64,000 nucleotides of DNA from the NCBI RefSeq assembly GCF_016545825.1, contig NC_052619.1, positions 13,283,501 to 13,347,500 of the forward strand, given 5' to 3'. The translations under genes and the position numbers were made by a program. Below, one piece after another: positions 12,578-23,110 of the stretch (positions are counted from its first letter, which is position 1; each line of letters opens with the position of its first letter). The stretch is from Eucalyptus grandis (lineage: Eukaryota > Streptophyta > Magnoliopsida > Myrtales > Myrtaceae). The notes beneath the pieces are model-generated. The model was not told where the DNA came from, made no database searches, and was given only the letters and a program-made list of their open reading frames with translations.

Positions 12578-13426
12578 CTAAAACACTCCACTTTGGATTT
12601 GTCCGCGACCTTGGCCTAAAACCAGTTGAATGTCGTCCTCCACGACCTCTTCCTCTCCCTTGAAATCACGATAGGAATAGCTTTCAGACTTTTGATCAAA
12701 GCTGAAGCCACTGCGATCGTTGTTCTCCCTTCCTCTGCCTCTTCCTTTGTTCACCCTTGCTGCTGATGAAGAATGATCTCCAGTTGAGACTTTCAAAGCT
12801 TGCTCTTCCGTCTCTTGTTGTAGGAGTTTTTGTTCATGAACTAACAAGGATCCTTGCAACTCATCAATGGAAAGTTCTTCAATGTCCTTGGCTTCTTCTA
12901 TGGAACAAACAATAAAGTTGAACTTTGGTGTCAACGATCGAAGAATCTTTTCAACGATGATGACATCCTCCGTCTTGTCGCCATGAATCCGCATCTTATT
13001 AACTATTGCCATTGTCCGAGAGAAGAAATCTGTGATTGTCTCTCCCGACTTCATTCGTAGCATTTCAAACTCCGAACGAAACGTTTGAAGCTGCTGCCTC
13101 TTTGCTCTTGCTGAGCCTTGATACTTTTTCTTCATGGAATCCCATATTTCCTTGGAGGTATCCTTGCAAAGAATTGTCTCCAAAATGGATCTGTTAATTG
13201 CTTGGAAAAGATAATTTTTGGCCTTGAGATCCTTCAATTTTAACGCATCCAAAGCCGTTCTTTGCGCTGCCGTTAACACAACTCCTTCATTAGGTTTGGC
13301 AACTCCCGAAGAAACAACATCCCAATACTCCTTGGACTTAAGAAAATTCTCCATTAGCATGCTCCAATGATCATAATGACCATCAAAGTGTGGAATAGCA
13401 GGTTGTACAAATGTTTCTGAGGCCAT
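12578..13426 (-). CDS. copia 1: gag-like ORF
   Basis: The minus-strand frame starting at the ATG at 13426 (MASETFVQPAIPHFDGHYDH) is a UBN2/DUF4219-type gag of plant copia elements, about 280 codons. The frame is open further upstream to 13498 but this ATG fits the family start. It ends at 12578 after the basic, arginine-glycine region. The expected zinc knuckle (CFRCH...YGHYKSEC) follows immediately but in other frames, so at least two small indels separate gag from it. Gag would package the element RNA into virus-like particles in the cytoplasm. Confidence 0.82.
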   Translation of the reverse strand: MASETFVQPAIPHFDGHYDHWSMLMENFLKSKEYWDVVSSGVAKPNEGVVLTAAQRTALDALKLKDLKAKNYLFQAINRSILETILCKDTSKEIWDSMKKKYQGSARAKRQQLQTFRSEFEMLRMKSGETITDFFSRTMAIVNKMRIHGDKTEDVIIVEKILRSLTPKFNFIVCSIEEAKDIEELSIDELQGSLLVHEQKLLQQETEEQALKVSTGDHSSSAARVNKGRGRGRENNDRSGFSFDQKSESYSYRDFKGEEEVVEDDIQLVLGQGRGQIQSGVF

Positions 13427-13618
13427 TACTGCTGCTGCAAAATAGAACCACCACAAAAGCAACCTGCTGCTGCTACAAACGAAAATAACCTGCTGCAATA
13501 CTCTTCCTTGACTGCTGCAAACGAAAGTACTTGCTGCAATAAAAACTCTCTTTTGGTTCTCACCTTTTTACAGCACTCAAACACACACTTTTCTTCCCAA
13601 CCTCCGCTCTGATACCAA

Positions 13619-13902
13619 TGTTAAAAACCAGAGGAGATGCAGATATGCAGATGTGCAAAAACAGCGTTAAAAACAGAGGAAAACAGAGGAAATTTTCTGA
13701 TATGCACAAAAAACAGAGGAACGTCTGCATAACCACACACACTAAAAAAACTGACACAATAGCCTTTATATAGGCTTTACAAAAACAAATAACCACCACA
13801 CCCCACTAACTTCACACGTACAGCAACCAATCCACATAATAAAAGTGCTTAATAGACTATTAACACATAAAAAACAAACCAGAAATATAGACTCGTTCAA
13901 CA
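13619..13902 (-). repeat. 5' LTR of copia element 1
   Basis: 284 bp, TG...CA ends. It lies only 77 bp upstream of the PRX-B start codon. Transcription from this LTR runs on the minus strand, away from PRX-B. Confidence 0.93.
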
Positions 13903-13979
13903 CAAACTCAACTCCACAAGGATAATAGCCCATAAATAGAAATTCAAAGCAACCCGCCAAAGCGCGATACTACTTGGCG

Positions 13980-15456
13980 ATGGCAGATTCGATGTTCTGG
14001 GGTATCGCATGGGCTTTCGTCCTAGTTTTGGCCGGCACCGTCCCATCTGTGGCGGCGGCTACGAAGCCATGCCGGACATCGTCCAAGTTCAGGGTCGGAT
14101 TCTACAAGTACACCTGTCCAGCTGCGGCGTCGATCGTCAAGCAGACTGTGTATGAAGCCGTCGCCAAGAATCCCGGAATGGCGGCCGGACTCCTCCGCCT
14201 GCATTTCCACGATTGCTTTGTTAGGGTACATGAAACATCTCTAGCTCCTTTTGACGAGTCCTTTAATTTATAAGCTCGTTTCACTATACAAATACGCGTG
14301 CATGGCCGTGCGCATACGTACTTCAAGACACATAATACTTGGTCAATCCCTATCCATCAGAAATTACAATATTAGTCAACACCTCGGGGTTGACACAATT
14401 GCTTGGAGGGGAAGGTATTTTCATGTCGGCAACTGAAGATCTCCTATTCAAATCCCATAACTTACGTACTAACTGCACCGGGTCATCTGTATAGGCCAAA
14501 GATTGGACTTTAACAGGTTTGTTGGGGGCAGCAAGGCCTCTAAACTCATGCCCTTAGTTTATAAAATGAAATTTACATAATCAAACACAAAATTTAGTTA
14601 AGTAAATTTAACAGAGTTCGAAAAATAAAACGAATTTGGTATGGCATGTTGTTTCTATCTCTAACCATTGAATTTTGATTAGGGTTGCGATGCTTCGGTG
14701 CTCTTGAAATCGACCCCTGAAAACCCGGCGGAGAGAGACCATCCCACCAATAACCCTAGCTTGAGAGGCTTCGAGATCATCGACCAGGCCAAGGCCAGAC
14801 TCGAGGCCGTGTGTCCCAAAACGGTCTCGTGCGCCGACATCGTTGCTTTCGCGGCCCGCGACAGCGTCTACAAAACCGGGGGCATATATTACAACGTCCC
14901 TGCTGGCCGCCGTGATGGCCGCGTCTCTCGCCCTTCCGAAGTGACCCAAAACCTCCCGTCGCCAAACTTCAACGCCCAACAGTTGATTGCTAATTTCGCC
15001 AGGAAAGGCCTGTCGGCGAACGAGATGGTGACCCTCTTGGGAGCGCACTCCATCGGCATCTCGCACTGCTCGTCCTTCTCATCCCGGCTCTACGCGTTCA
15101 ATGCCACACTGACCCAAGATCCTTCGTTGGATCCGGCATTCGCCGCCTTCCTGAAGACCAAATGCCTACCCCAAAGCAACGTGACACGAGTAGACCCGAC
15201 GGTGCCGCTCGACAGCATCACACCTGGCACTCTGGACAACAAGTACTACCTTCAGCTGCTGAAGCTCCGCGGCGTATTGGCTACGGACGAGACACTGTAC
15301 ACAAGTCCCTCAACTTCGCGGATGGTTGTGAGCAACGCGGTGAATGGCGCCGCTTGGAGAGCGAAGTTCGCCAAGGCAATGGTGAAGATGGGCTCGCTCG
15401 ACGTGCTCACCGGCGCACAGGGAGAGATCAGGGAGCTGTGCAGTGTAGTGAACTGA
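13980..15456 (+). CDS. Class III peroxidase, peroxidase 5-like (PRX-B)
   Basis: Exons 13980-14225 and 14683-15456 (339 residues); one phase-0 intron between FHDCFVR and GCDAS, the classic first peroxidase intron. Introns 2 and 3 of the typical family are absent. An N-terminal hydrophobic signal (about residues 5-27) suggests secretion to the cell wall or vacuole. The distal site [12 protein letters not shown] carries the catalytic Arg and His; the proximal haem ligand is in GAHSIG; eight conserved cysteines and calcium ligands (GCDAS) are present. Unusual: [10 protein letters not shown] has Leu where the paralogues have Ser. The usual GGP is GGI. The ATG at 13980 is chosen; a frame-extending TTG upstream is not a plant start. 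The copia element separates the gene from its former promoter. These enzymes use hydrogen peroxide to oxidise phenolics or act on reactive oxygen. Confidence 0.93.
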
Positions 15457-16926
15457 GATAACGCAAGCAGTGTCGTGAAGAAGAGACAGACACAAAGTGC
15501 TGAAGTTGGCCTCTGTTGAAGCCTAGGAGTAGCTCGCCTTTATTTATACTTGCCTTTATCACATGGAGTCAAAAGTCAAATTTGTCCATTGCTTTGAAAT
15601 TGATTTCCGAGGCTTTCCTAATTCGGTGTGCTTGATTTGGTTTTGATGCATTGCCACCTTTTTACTTAACTTTCGTTTTATATATCTGCTGAATTGAAGC
15701 TTGAACTTCAGCTGGTGGGACTCTTTCACAGCAAACATAACATCAACTATAACTCTATTAACCAAAGGAGAACGTTATCACGCAGCACACGATTCCATTC
15801 CTACCAAATATACAGGATAAGAGGCATTCCAGGCAAGCCTTATCAGTCTCACCCGTAATCTGCAACTCTTGAGACTATGTAAATGCCATGAAAATTCTTG
15901 AATTCAAGCTGCAGCAGATTTGAAACAATTTTTGCCTGAACTCGACTCGATAACGAGCAAGGAAAGAAGAGATGAACACGAGACTCCACTTGCTGGCCGC
16001 ACAATAGACAAGCATATCAATGTCACGCCATATCTTTGATCTTCCGCACGTCTGCAACCTTTAGTGAACACAGTAAAAGCAAGTTTTGGGACATTGAGGT
16101 TGAACTACACCGATATGTGCCAGCAAAACCCTTAATTTCCTGTCCACGAAAAACTTCCGACGACTTGATGCAAGAGAGTTCACCTGATCAACTGTCACAA
16201 TCTGTTACGTTTGCAAGATCTATTTAATGGCATTGTTAGAACAACTTATCCCGATTACAGCAGTTTTTATACCAATAAGCAATTCCTTACAAAGAGAGCA
16301 ATTGTGACGCCTGTAATTGTAAATCCTCAATCTAGACTTGTTATACAAATCGAGAGCGAGCTTGGTATCATTGTGACTGAACTGTAAATATGTTGTGACC
16401 TAGATGTATTGTGAAGTGTCATGATCAATGTGTTTTAAAAATGTATTTCAAAATCAGATAAAAAACAAAATGGCCAGCTTCTTGAAAATTTGTTGCCGGA
16501 AACTGCTGTGTTGTGTAGTTGTTGCGCTTAAAAGGTACTTGGTAAACACCCTATAAAAATTGCAACACCCCTTTTCATAACCGAAATTTCTATGGGAAAT
16601 TTGTACCAACCAAACATTTAGAATGGTCTTATATAGAATAACAAAGAGACTTCTCTACATGACTGAGAATGTTCAATTATAAAATGATGAAGACTCAGTG
16701 TAGTTCTCAGAAGATCGATTTCATTTTACGAAATTCCACTTGGTGGAGATGAGTCTCAAACTCGTATTAGTCAAGAGAAACTATCAACTTTGATATAACT
16801 CTTCTGACATAATTTATTTTTCCTATTATGAATATAATATAGATGGACTCCTTCAGCGCAATAGGCGATGTTCTTATCGTCCCCACTACCAAAAGGTAGC
16901 TGGACAGTACGGCCATCTATATGAGC
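15457..16926. other. 3' flank of PRX-B
   Basis: No gene seen. 15457-16430 is the paralogue of 6600-7620. The conserved order of short blocks shows that about 1 kb of downstream DNA was co-duplicated with the peroxidase. 16430-16926 is AT-rich and unassigned. Confidence 0.6.
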
Positions 16927-17207
16927 ATTGTACATAGGAATTATCGGTTTCAGATCGGTAAGATCCAGAGTTGGAACCTTGAACCTATCCTATTATAATC
17001 GGTCCTCTGTTTTTGGACCCTAAAACTTACTATTTATCTGGAATCGGTTTTGAAACCTACTCTATATGGTTTAGTTCCAGGATTTACTCGAGAACCCTTT
17101 TTTGTTTTTTGTTTTTTGTTTTTATTCTTTTTCTATAGCAAAATCGTATGAGGTTATGAGCAATAAAAGTATGCAAAGTAAAAGATAAACAACATAAATC
17201 TCCATCC

Positions 17208-17286
<79 letters not shown>

Positions 17287-17706
17287 CCATGAGATGAACA
17301 CATATCCACATACAATTATAAATAATAAAAAATTCAAACATGTAACATAAAACATAAAATATAAAACTTCATTCTCCATTCATCCATAAAAATTTAGAGG
17401 AAAATGAAAGACTGGCAAGGAGTTTGAAGAAAGGAGAAAGGACAAAGGAGTGCTAAGGTTATTATTTAGAGGAAAAAGAAATTATGATTTTGATATTTTA
17501 ACTTATAATACTGGTTCCAAAATAATGCAGTTTGATCCAATTCTCGGGTGGGTATTTACTTGAAACCTATTCCTGGACCAATTTCAATCGGTTCCAAAAA
17601 TTTGAAACCTATTCTCGAACCAATTCCAGTTCTTGAACCTATTTTTTGAATGATCTAGTCCAGTTATGGGATGGAACCGGTTCAGCTGTACATCTCTAAT
17701 TGTACG
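16927..17706. mobile_element. hAT-like non-autonomous element with 8-bp TSD
   Basis: The element spans 16935-17698 (764 bp), flanked by attgtaca (16927-16934) and attgtacg (17699-17706), 7 of 8 identical. Ends read taggaatt and tctcta. The body is full of ggaaccggttc / gaaccgg words in both orientations, shared with the elements at 44789, 51408 and 55491. The 8-bp duplication suggests the hAT superfamily. No transposase is present. A (AAT)n tract lies inside. Confidence 0.72.
17210..17286. repeat. (AAT)n microsatellite
   Basis: About 75 bp of uninterrupted taa/aat trinucleotide repeats, roughly 25 units, within the hAT-like element. Poly-Tyr and poly-Ile frames over it are artefacts. Confidence 0.97.
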
Positions 17707-18131
17707 ATCGTATCATGTCAACACTTTTTTTTTTTGGCAACTTGTCATGTCAAGAAGACAATTTTTGGGCAGATCCAGTGCGAAAGGAATAAATTAACCT
17801 GATAAAAAAACAAATTAGACTTGTGTATAAAATTTGGCTAAGGAGTTTTGCCAAATTTTGTTAGTTTTCTCGTCTTTTCATGGATCTTAAGAAATAATTA
17901 ATTGGAGTAAATGGACTCCTCCACGTTTAGACCTTCAACGACGCAGCAATACTCTTCTTACTTGTACTCACGTTCTTGTTACAAAACAGGATTATTAGCT
18001 CCACTTGCAATTTTCTATGTGCTCATGCTTTGCCTTTAAATACGTCCCCGGCTTCAAACTCAACTCCACAAGGATAATAGCACACAAATAGAAATTCATA
18101 TCAACCCGCCAAAACACAATACTAATTGGCA

Positions 18132-19612
18132 ATGGTGGCTTCGATGTTCCGGGGTCTCGCATGGGCTTTTATCCTAGTTCTAGCTGACAGCGTCGCGTCT
18201 GCAGCGGCTACGAAGCCGTGCCCGACATCATCCAAGTTCACGGTCAGGTTCTACAAGTACACCTGTCCGGCTGCGGAGTCTATCATCAAGCAGACTGTGT
18301 ATGAAGCCGTCGCCAAAAATCCGGGAATGGCGGCCGGACTCCTCCGCCTACATTTCCACGATTGCTTTGTTAGGGTACGTGAAGCATCTTTAGCTCCTTG
18401 TGACAAGTCCTTTAGTTTATAAGCTCGTTTCACTATACATATACGTGTGCATGGCTGTCCGCAAACAGACTTCATGACACATAATACTTTGTCAATCACT
18501 ATCCATTGAAAGTTACAAAATTGGTCAACGCTTCACGGTTGACACGATTGAAGGGAGCGTAAGTGTATTTTTCATGTTAAAAGTTACATACCAACTACAC
18601 CGGATCGGGTCATCTGTATAGGCTAAAAGTTGGACTTTAACAAGGTCATTGAGGTTGTAGGGTATTCCGTGCGCTTCAAAGATGGCAAGGCCTCTAAACT
18701 CATGCCCTTAGATTATAAAATGAAAGTCACATAATCAAATACAAGACTTCGTTGAGTAAATTTTACCTGCAAAGTTATTAAAGTAAGACATTTGGTATGG
18801 CATATTGTTTCTCTTTCTAACCATTGAATTTTGATTAGGGTTGCGATGCGTCGGTGCTCTTGAAATCGACTCCTAAAAACCCGGCGGAAAGAGACCATCC
18901 GGCCAATAACCCTAGCTTGAGAGGCTTCGAGATCATCGATCAGGCTAAGGCCCGACTCGAGGCTGTGTGTCCCAAGACGGTCTCGTGTGCTGATATCGTC
19001 GCTTTTGCGGCCCGCGACAGCATTTTCAAAACCGGGGGCATATACTATGACGTCCCCGCCGGACGCCGTGACGGCCGCATCTCTCGCCTTCCCGAAGTGA
19101 CCCAAAACCTCCCGCCACCAAACTTCAACGCCCAACAGTTGATCTCTAATTTCGCCAGGAAAGGGCTGTCGGCGGATGAGATGGTGACCCTCTCGGGAGC
19201 GCACTCCATCGGCATCTCGCACTGCTCGTCCTTCTCGTCCCGGCTCTACGCGTTCAACACCACGCTCGCCCAAGATCCTACGTTGGATCCGGCGTTTGCC
19301 TCCTTGTTGAAGACCAAATGCCCACCCCCGAGCAACGCGACACGAGCAGGCCCGACGGTGCCGCTCGACAGCATCACGCCCAACGCTCTGGACAACAAGT
19401 ACTACCTCCAGCTGCTGAAGCTCCGCGGCGTGTTGGCTACGGATGAGACGCTGTACAAGAGTCCCTCGACTTCCCGGATGGTCGTGAGCAACGCAGTGAA
19501 CGGCGCTGCCTGGAGGGTGAAGTTCGCCAAGGCAATGGTGAAGATGGGCTCGCTCGACGTGCTCACCGGCACACAGGGAGAGATCAGGAAGGTGTGCAGC
19601 GTGGTGAACTGA
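18132..19612 (+). CDS. Class III peroxidase, peroxidase 5-like (PRX-C)
   Basis: Exons 18132-18374 and 18839-19612 (338 residues), with the same single phase-0 intron as PRX-B. Signal peptide at about residues 4-24; an additional Cys (TKPC) precedes the mature core as in [16 protein letters not shown] (distal Arg/His), GCDAS (calcium), [14 protein letters not shown], canonical [10 protein letters not shown] (proximal His) and a CSVVN terminus are all intact. Closest local relative is PRX-B, from coding sequence, intron and upstream region (17990-18131 is collinear with 8995-9060 joined to 13903-13979). It therefore shows what the PRX-B promoter looked like before the copia insertion. A weak TATA-like ctttaaatac sits near 18032. 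Apparently functional. Confidence 0.95.
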
Positions 19613-20234
19613 GATCGGCTTCCTCCATGCATGGATACTTTTCCATGTGGCGCAGAGTCAACGGTTTCATTTTTTTTTTTTTTTTTATGAACTTTTGTGA
19701 GGTTTTTCCGGTTCGGGTGCTTGAGATCTTGAACGTTTCTTGATTGTAATTTGTTGTGATTTATATCCAAAGGGATGGAAATAATTGAGTGAAGAAGGTA
19801 TTGCGACCCTCTAAGCATTTGTGCGTTGGTGTCAATTTCATTCATTTCCATTCCGATCATCCCAACTCACTCCGGACTTTATTGTGCAATTGATACACGA
19901 CAACAATGTACACATGCTGGCTCTGCCCCGTGACAAACCAAATTCAACGACGGCGAGTGACAACGGCCCGACGATCCGGAAGAATTGTGGGAGTGAAATG
20001 CCGGAAAACTACTTCGTGTTCGTATCGGCATGGGATTTGATTCGTCCTAGTTAATCAAGTCAGGATACTCACGTACATCTCCATTCCACGTCTGCGTTCT
20101 TGAATCGATCAGAAATCAATTGTCGAAAAGGCAAGAGAGGCTTTTATGGTTTTTGTGTCAATCAATTGCTATTGTTCTGAACGCAACTTGTCCACAATTC
20201 CTTTTTTTTTTTGTTCCGGGGAACAAAAAAAGAA
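19613..20234. other. Intergenic after PRX-C
   Basis: No gene seen. It holds the PRX-C 3' UTR region (19613-19800) with a T-run at about 19668-19686, and then unassigned DNA. Confidence 0.5.
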
Positions 20235-20995
20235 CATAAATGCATTTGTTTACGTTTTTGTTCCAAATCTATTTTTTTTAATTCCGGGAATACATTTGGA
20301 ACAGAAACAATAAACAAAAAAAAAAAAACTTGTTTCTTATTTCTAAAACAATTTTCTCTCTCCTATTTTTTTCTTCTCTTTTTCTTCTTATTTTCTTCTT
20401 CTTTTTTCTTTGGCCGGTCGCCAGCCTCGGCCGTGACCGGCGACCGGCCGTCGAGGGCGGATGACGCCATTGAGGGCCGAAGACCTTGCCAGAGCGACGC
20501 TGGCACGGGCAAGGCTCAGCCTCGCTAGGCCACCGCCAAGCGACGCCGACCTGGCGACCGGTGGTTGGGCGAGCTCAGCCTCACCGAATCTGGGTGAGCC
20601 CAAGCTCGCACAGCCAAGGCAAGGCCAAGCCTCGCCCAACCATGGCGAGGCTCGGCCTCGTTGGGGGTGGCTGGGTGAGGCCACCGGCCCTCGTCAACCG
20701 GTCATTGGCCATGGCTGAGGCCAACGATCGGCCAAAAGAAGAAAAAAACAAAAAAGAAAAAAGAAAAAAAGAAAGAAAAAAGGAAATATAAAATTAAAAA
20801 ATTAAAAAATTAAAAGAAACGAAAAAAAAACACAAATTTACCAAACGTGTTTCGGTTCTTTTTTTTTTTTTTTATTCCCGGAACAAGTTTACCAAACTCA
20901 TTTTTCTAGTCAAAAATTGTTCTCCGAATAAAAATAGTTTTTTCTATTTGTTCCCTAAAATAATTTTTGAACAGAAACACAAACAAACGCACCCT
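20235..20995. mobile_element. Putative TIR element with GC-rich core
   Basis: The left segment (about 20238, aaatgcatttgtttacg) resembles the complement of the right end (gggtgcgtttgtttgtg, read on the minus strand from 20995), suggesting inverted ends. The core (20410-20730) is GC-rich, with ggccggtcgcc and ggcgaggc words like the MULE at 638-1598, and is flanked by A/T homopolymers. I could not read a convincing target duplication, so the boundaries are approximate. Open frames in the core are low-complexity artefacts. Confidence 0.45.
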
Positions 20996-23000
20996 TAGAA
21001 ATCATATTGCAACAAAGTTTAAGAATATTTTATCTCATTTTCCATTATTGAACAATAATTAGTAGGTTGCCTTGTGCATATTGTATATAGGAAGTCGTCA
21101 ACAATTATATAATTCCATTCCACTAGGCGTGAGGTCAATGCATATCCAAGCACGCGGAATCTCGCCAAGACTTTTGGTGTTAATTATATGGTATTGACTT
21201 TGGGATCGTGTCCTTCACAAACCATTTAATTAAATAACTCGTAATCCTCCACCCAATCATATCATCAAGGGAGCATTCTATTGTTGAATCGGTAATTTTT
21301 CTTTTATCGACAATTTTTCGGCATTTACCAATTCTTTCAGAAAATTTGTCACCTCGGAGAAAATTTCGTCCTTTTAAGAAGGAATGATAGAATCCTCCTC
21401 GAGTGATATATTCGTGTGATATATTTATTTCCAGAAAAAATATTATTTTAAGAAACGTAAGGTTGTATGGACTCAAATTGTATCGTTTATAGTGAGCATA
21501 TAATTTCCCAAATGAGATGTGGATAGCCTCATATAATCTTGCAAATTGAGATGAAATGAACCAATCACAACATTGCAATATTTTTGCCAAACTATAGCAT
21601 AGGGTTTTATTATCCCACTATGCTTTATTTTTATTTGTCCTAACAGTATGAAAATTATTCAAAAAGTCATACGCTTATTGTATTTTTGTCAATTCGGTCT
21701 TAAAATCTTTTAATTGTATTAATTAAGTTCTAAATATTTTTACGGAGTTCATCCAGTCAAATTTTGTCAAACGATAGTGTAGAGTCTTATTATCACACTA
21801 TGTTTTTTTTTTTCTGCCTCAACGCCTTAAACCCTGTCCCTTCATTCACATGGATAGAACTGAGAACAACTTCGATTTAATATGCTTCGAAGCTCCTTTT
21901 TTTTTTATTTCAAAAAAGGGTCAACCTTTAATTATCTTGGTCAACTGGCTCGAGATATAAGACGGCATTAAAAGTCAAAGCAGAATATCTAGCAGAAATT
22001 GGCTGTACAGTTGTTAATCGTGCTAAACAAATTCCCACTGACACGTATTGTAATATATAATCATGCTATTATCGGAAATCCTCCATTATAAATTGGTGTT
22101 TGGTACCATCCTTCTTTGAATTTCAACTACGACTAGAATGTGGCTAGTGCCTAGAGGGAGTAATATTTTATCTCTTTAAGATATATAATTTTTTTTTTTT
22201 GTGAGTGGCTGATATCAAATTTTAGACATTCACAAGTTTTTTTTTTTTTTTATACATCAAAAAGAGGAATATAATCATCGATTTCTTAAATTGCTCAAAT
22301 TTTCACAACCCATCAAGTGGTTCACCAGTCGAATTGATTATATTTAATGGTCTTTATTTAAGGGTTGTCATTGTTTGCCATGAGTCTTGGCAAATATTAC
22401 AAGAAAGCAATTTCTCGTAAATTTTCTAAATTCGGCAGGAATGAATGTGTTCTACCGATTAGAAACACAAAACTGTCGATATCATAAATAAGAGGAAAAT
22501 TTCTCTCGAGCCCCCCCGTCTCACTATTAAAACCACCCTTACAACCAATTACAGCGCACAAGAATAGATATTAAACTTACTCATTTGCAATATATCAAAA
22601 TTAATGTTTTTCACATCACTTGTTGAACTATTGGGTTCTTCAGCATATTCGCTTCCAACCAACCCTGATGCTTCGAAAAAAAAATGGTCCCGTTAGACTT
22701 CGTCATAACCTTACACTCCTCGGAGAGGCCGCAACCTTAGGCGACAAGATGATTTGGACAATAATTTTTTTTTTCTTTTTGGGTAACGCAAAAAGAAAAA
22801 AGAAAAGAAAAAGAAAAGCAAACATAGAATAAAGATACTAAATGCAAATGAAGAGTTCTGAAACATGAAGTATTCAAACGGGTGACAGCTTCTCCCACAT
22901 GCGACCCTAGTTACAGCCATGCACGTTCGTAGATAGTATTATTCATCCCCCAAGTAAACCCTAAGTCCATCCTCGTTCTAACAACCTCCCACACCACGCC
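20996..23000. other. Intergenic, AT-rich, upstream of PRX-D
   Basis: About 2 kb with no supportable gene. Several long T-runs (about 21897, 22190, 22230 and 22767) break the sequence. The last 100 bp before 23003 are the likely proximal promoter of PRX-D. Confidence 0.5.
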
Positions 23001-23002
23001 CG

Positions 23003-23010
23003 TATATAAA
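23003..23010 (+). promoter_or_regulatory. TATA box of PRX-D
   Basis: tatataaa, 101 bp before the ATG at 23111, in a CT-rich leader. Spacing fits a plant TATA promoter with a leader of about 70 nt. Confidence 0.7.
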
Positions 23011-23110
23011 TGCCCTAGCCCAACGCCCTCTCTCCACCTCCATCTCCAGTAACGCAAGATAAACCTCACATCCTCATCGAGTTCTCACTTTCCTTTGAGC
23101 AACAGCGGCT

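Larger units (their letters stand above)
9056..13907 (-). mobile_element. Ty1/copia LTR retrotransposon, young insertion
   Basis: The element spans 9061-13902 (4842 bp) with target duplication caaac at 9056-9060 and 13903-13907. LTRs are 13619-13902 (5') and 9061-9345 (3'). They appear identical except for one A in a homopolymer. The primer-binding site next to the 5' LTR is complementary to initiator tRNA-Met (TGGTATCAGAGC, read on the minus strand ending at 13618), and a purine tract (AAGGGAGGGAA) precedes the 3' LTR. Domain order gag, protease, integrase, RT, RNase H identifies copia. The homologous PRX-C promoter shows the empty site. The coding region is broken by at least seven frame changes, so the copy is probably non-autonomous despite its youth. 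Confidence 0.95.

Noticed and set aside
13974..13979. Two extra N-terminal codons on PRX-B (and the same on PRX-C at 18126)
   Set aside because: They start at TTG; the first ATG is six bases on.
14608..15066. Antisense frames over peroxidase exon 2 (also at 18713, 24663, 24876 and 47712)
   Set aside because: They are shadows of the GC-rich coding strand; the sense strand has all family motifs.
17084..17379. Poly-Tyr and poly-Ile frames
   Set aside because: Translation of the (AAT)n microsatellite.
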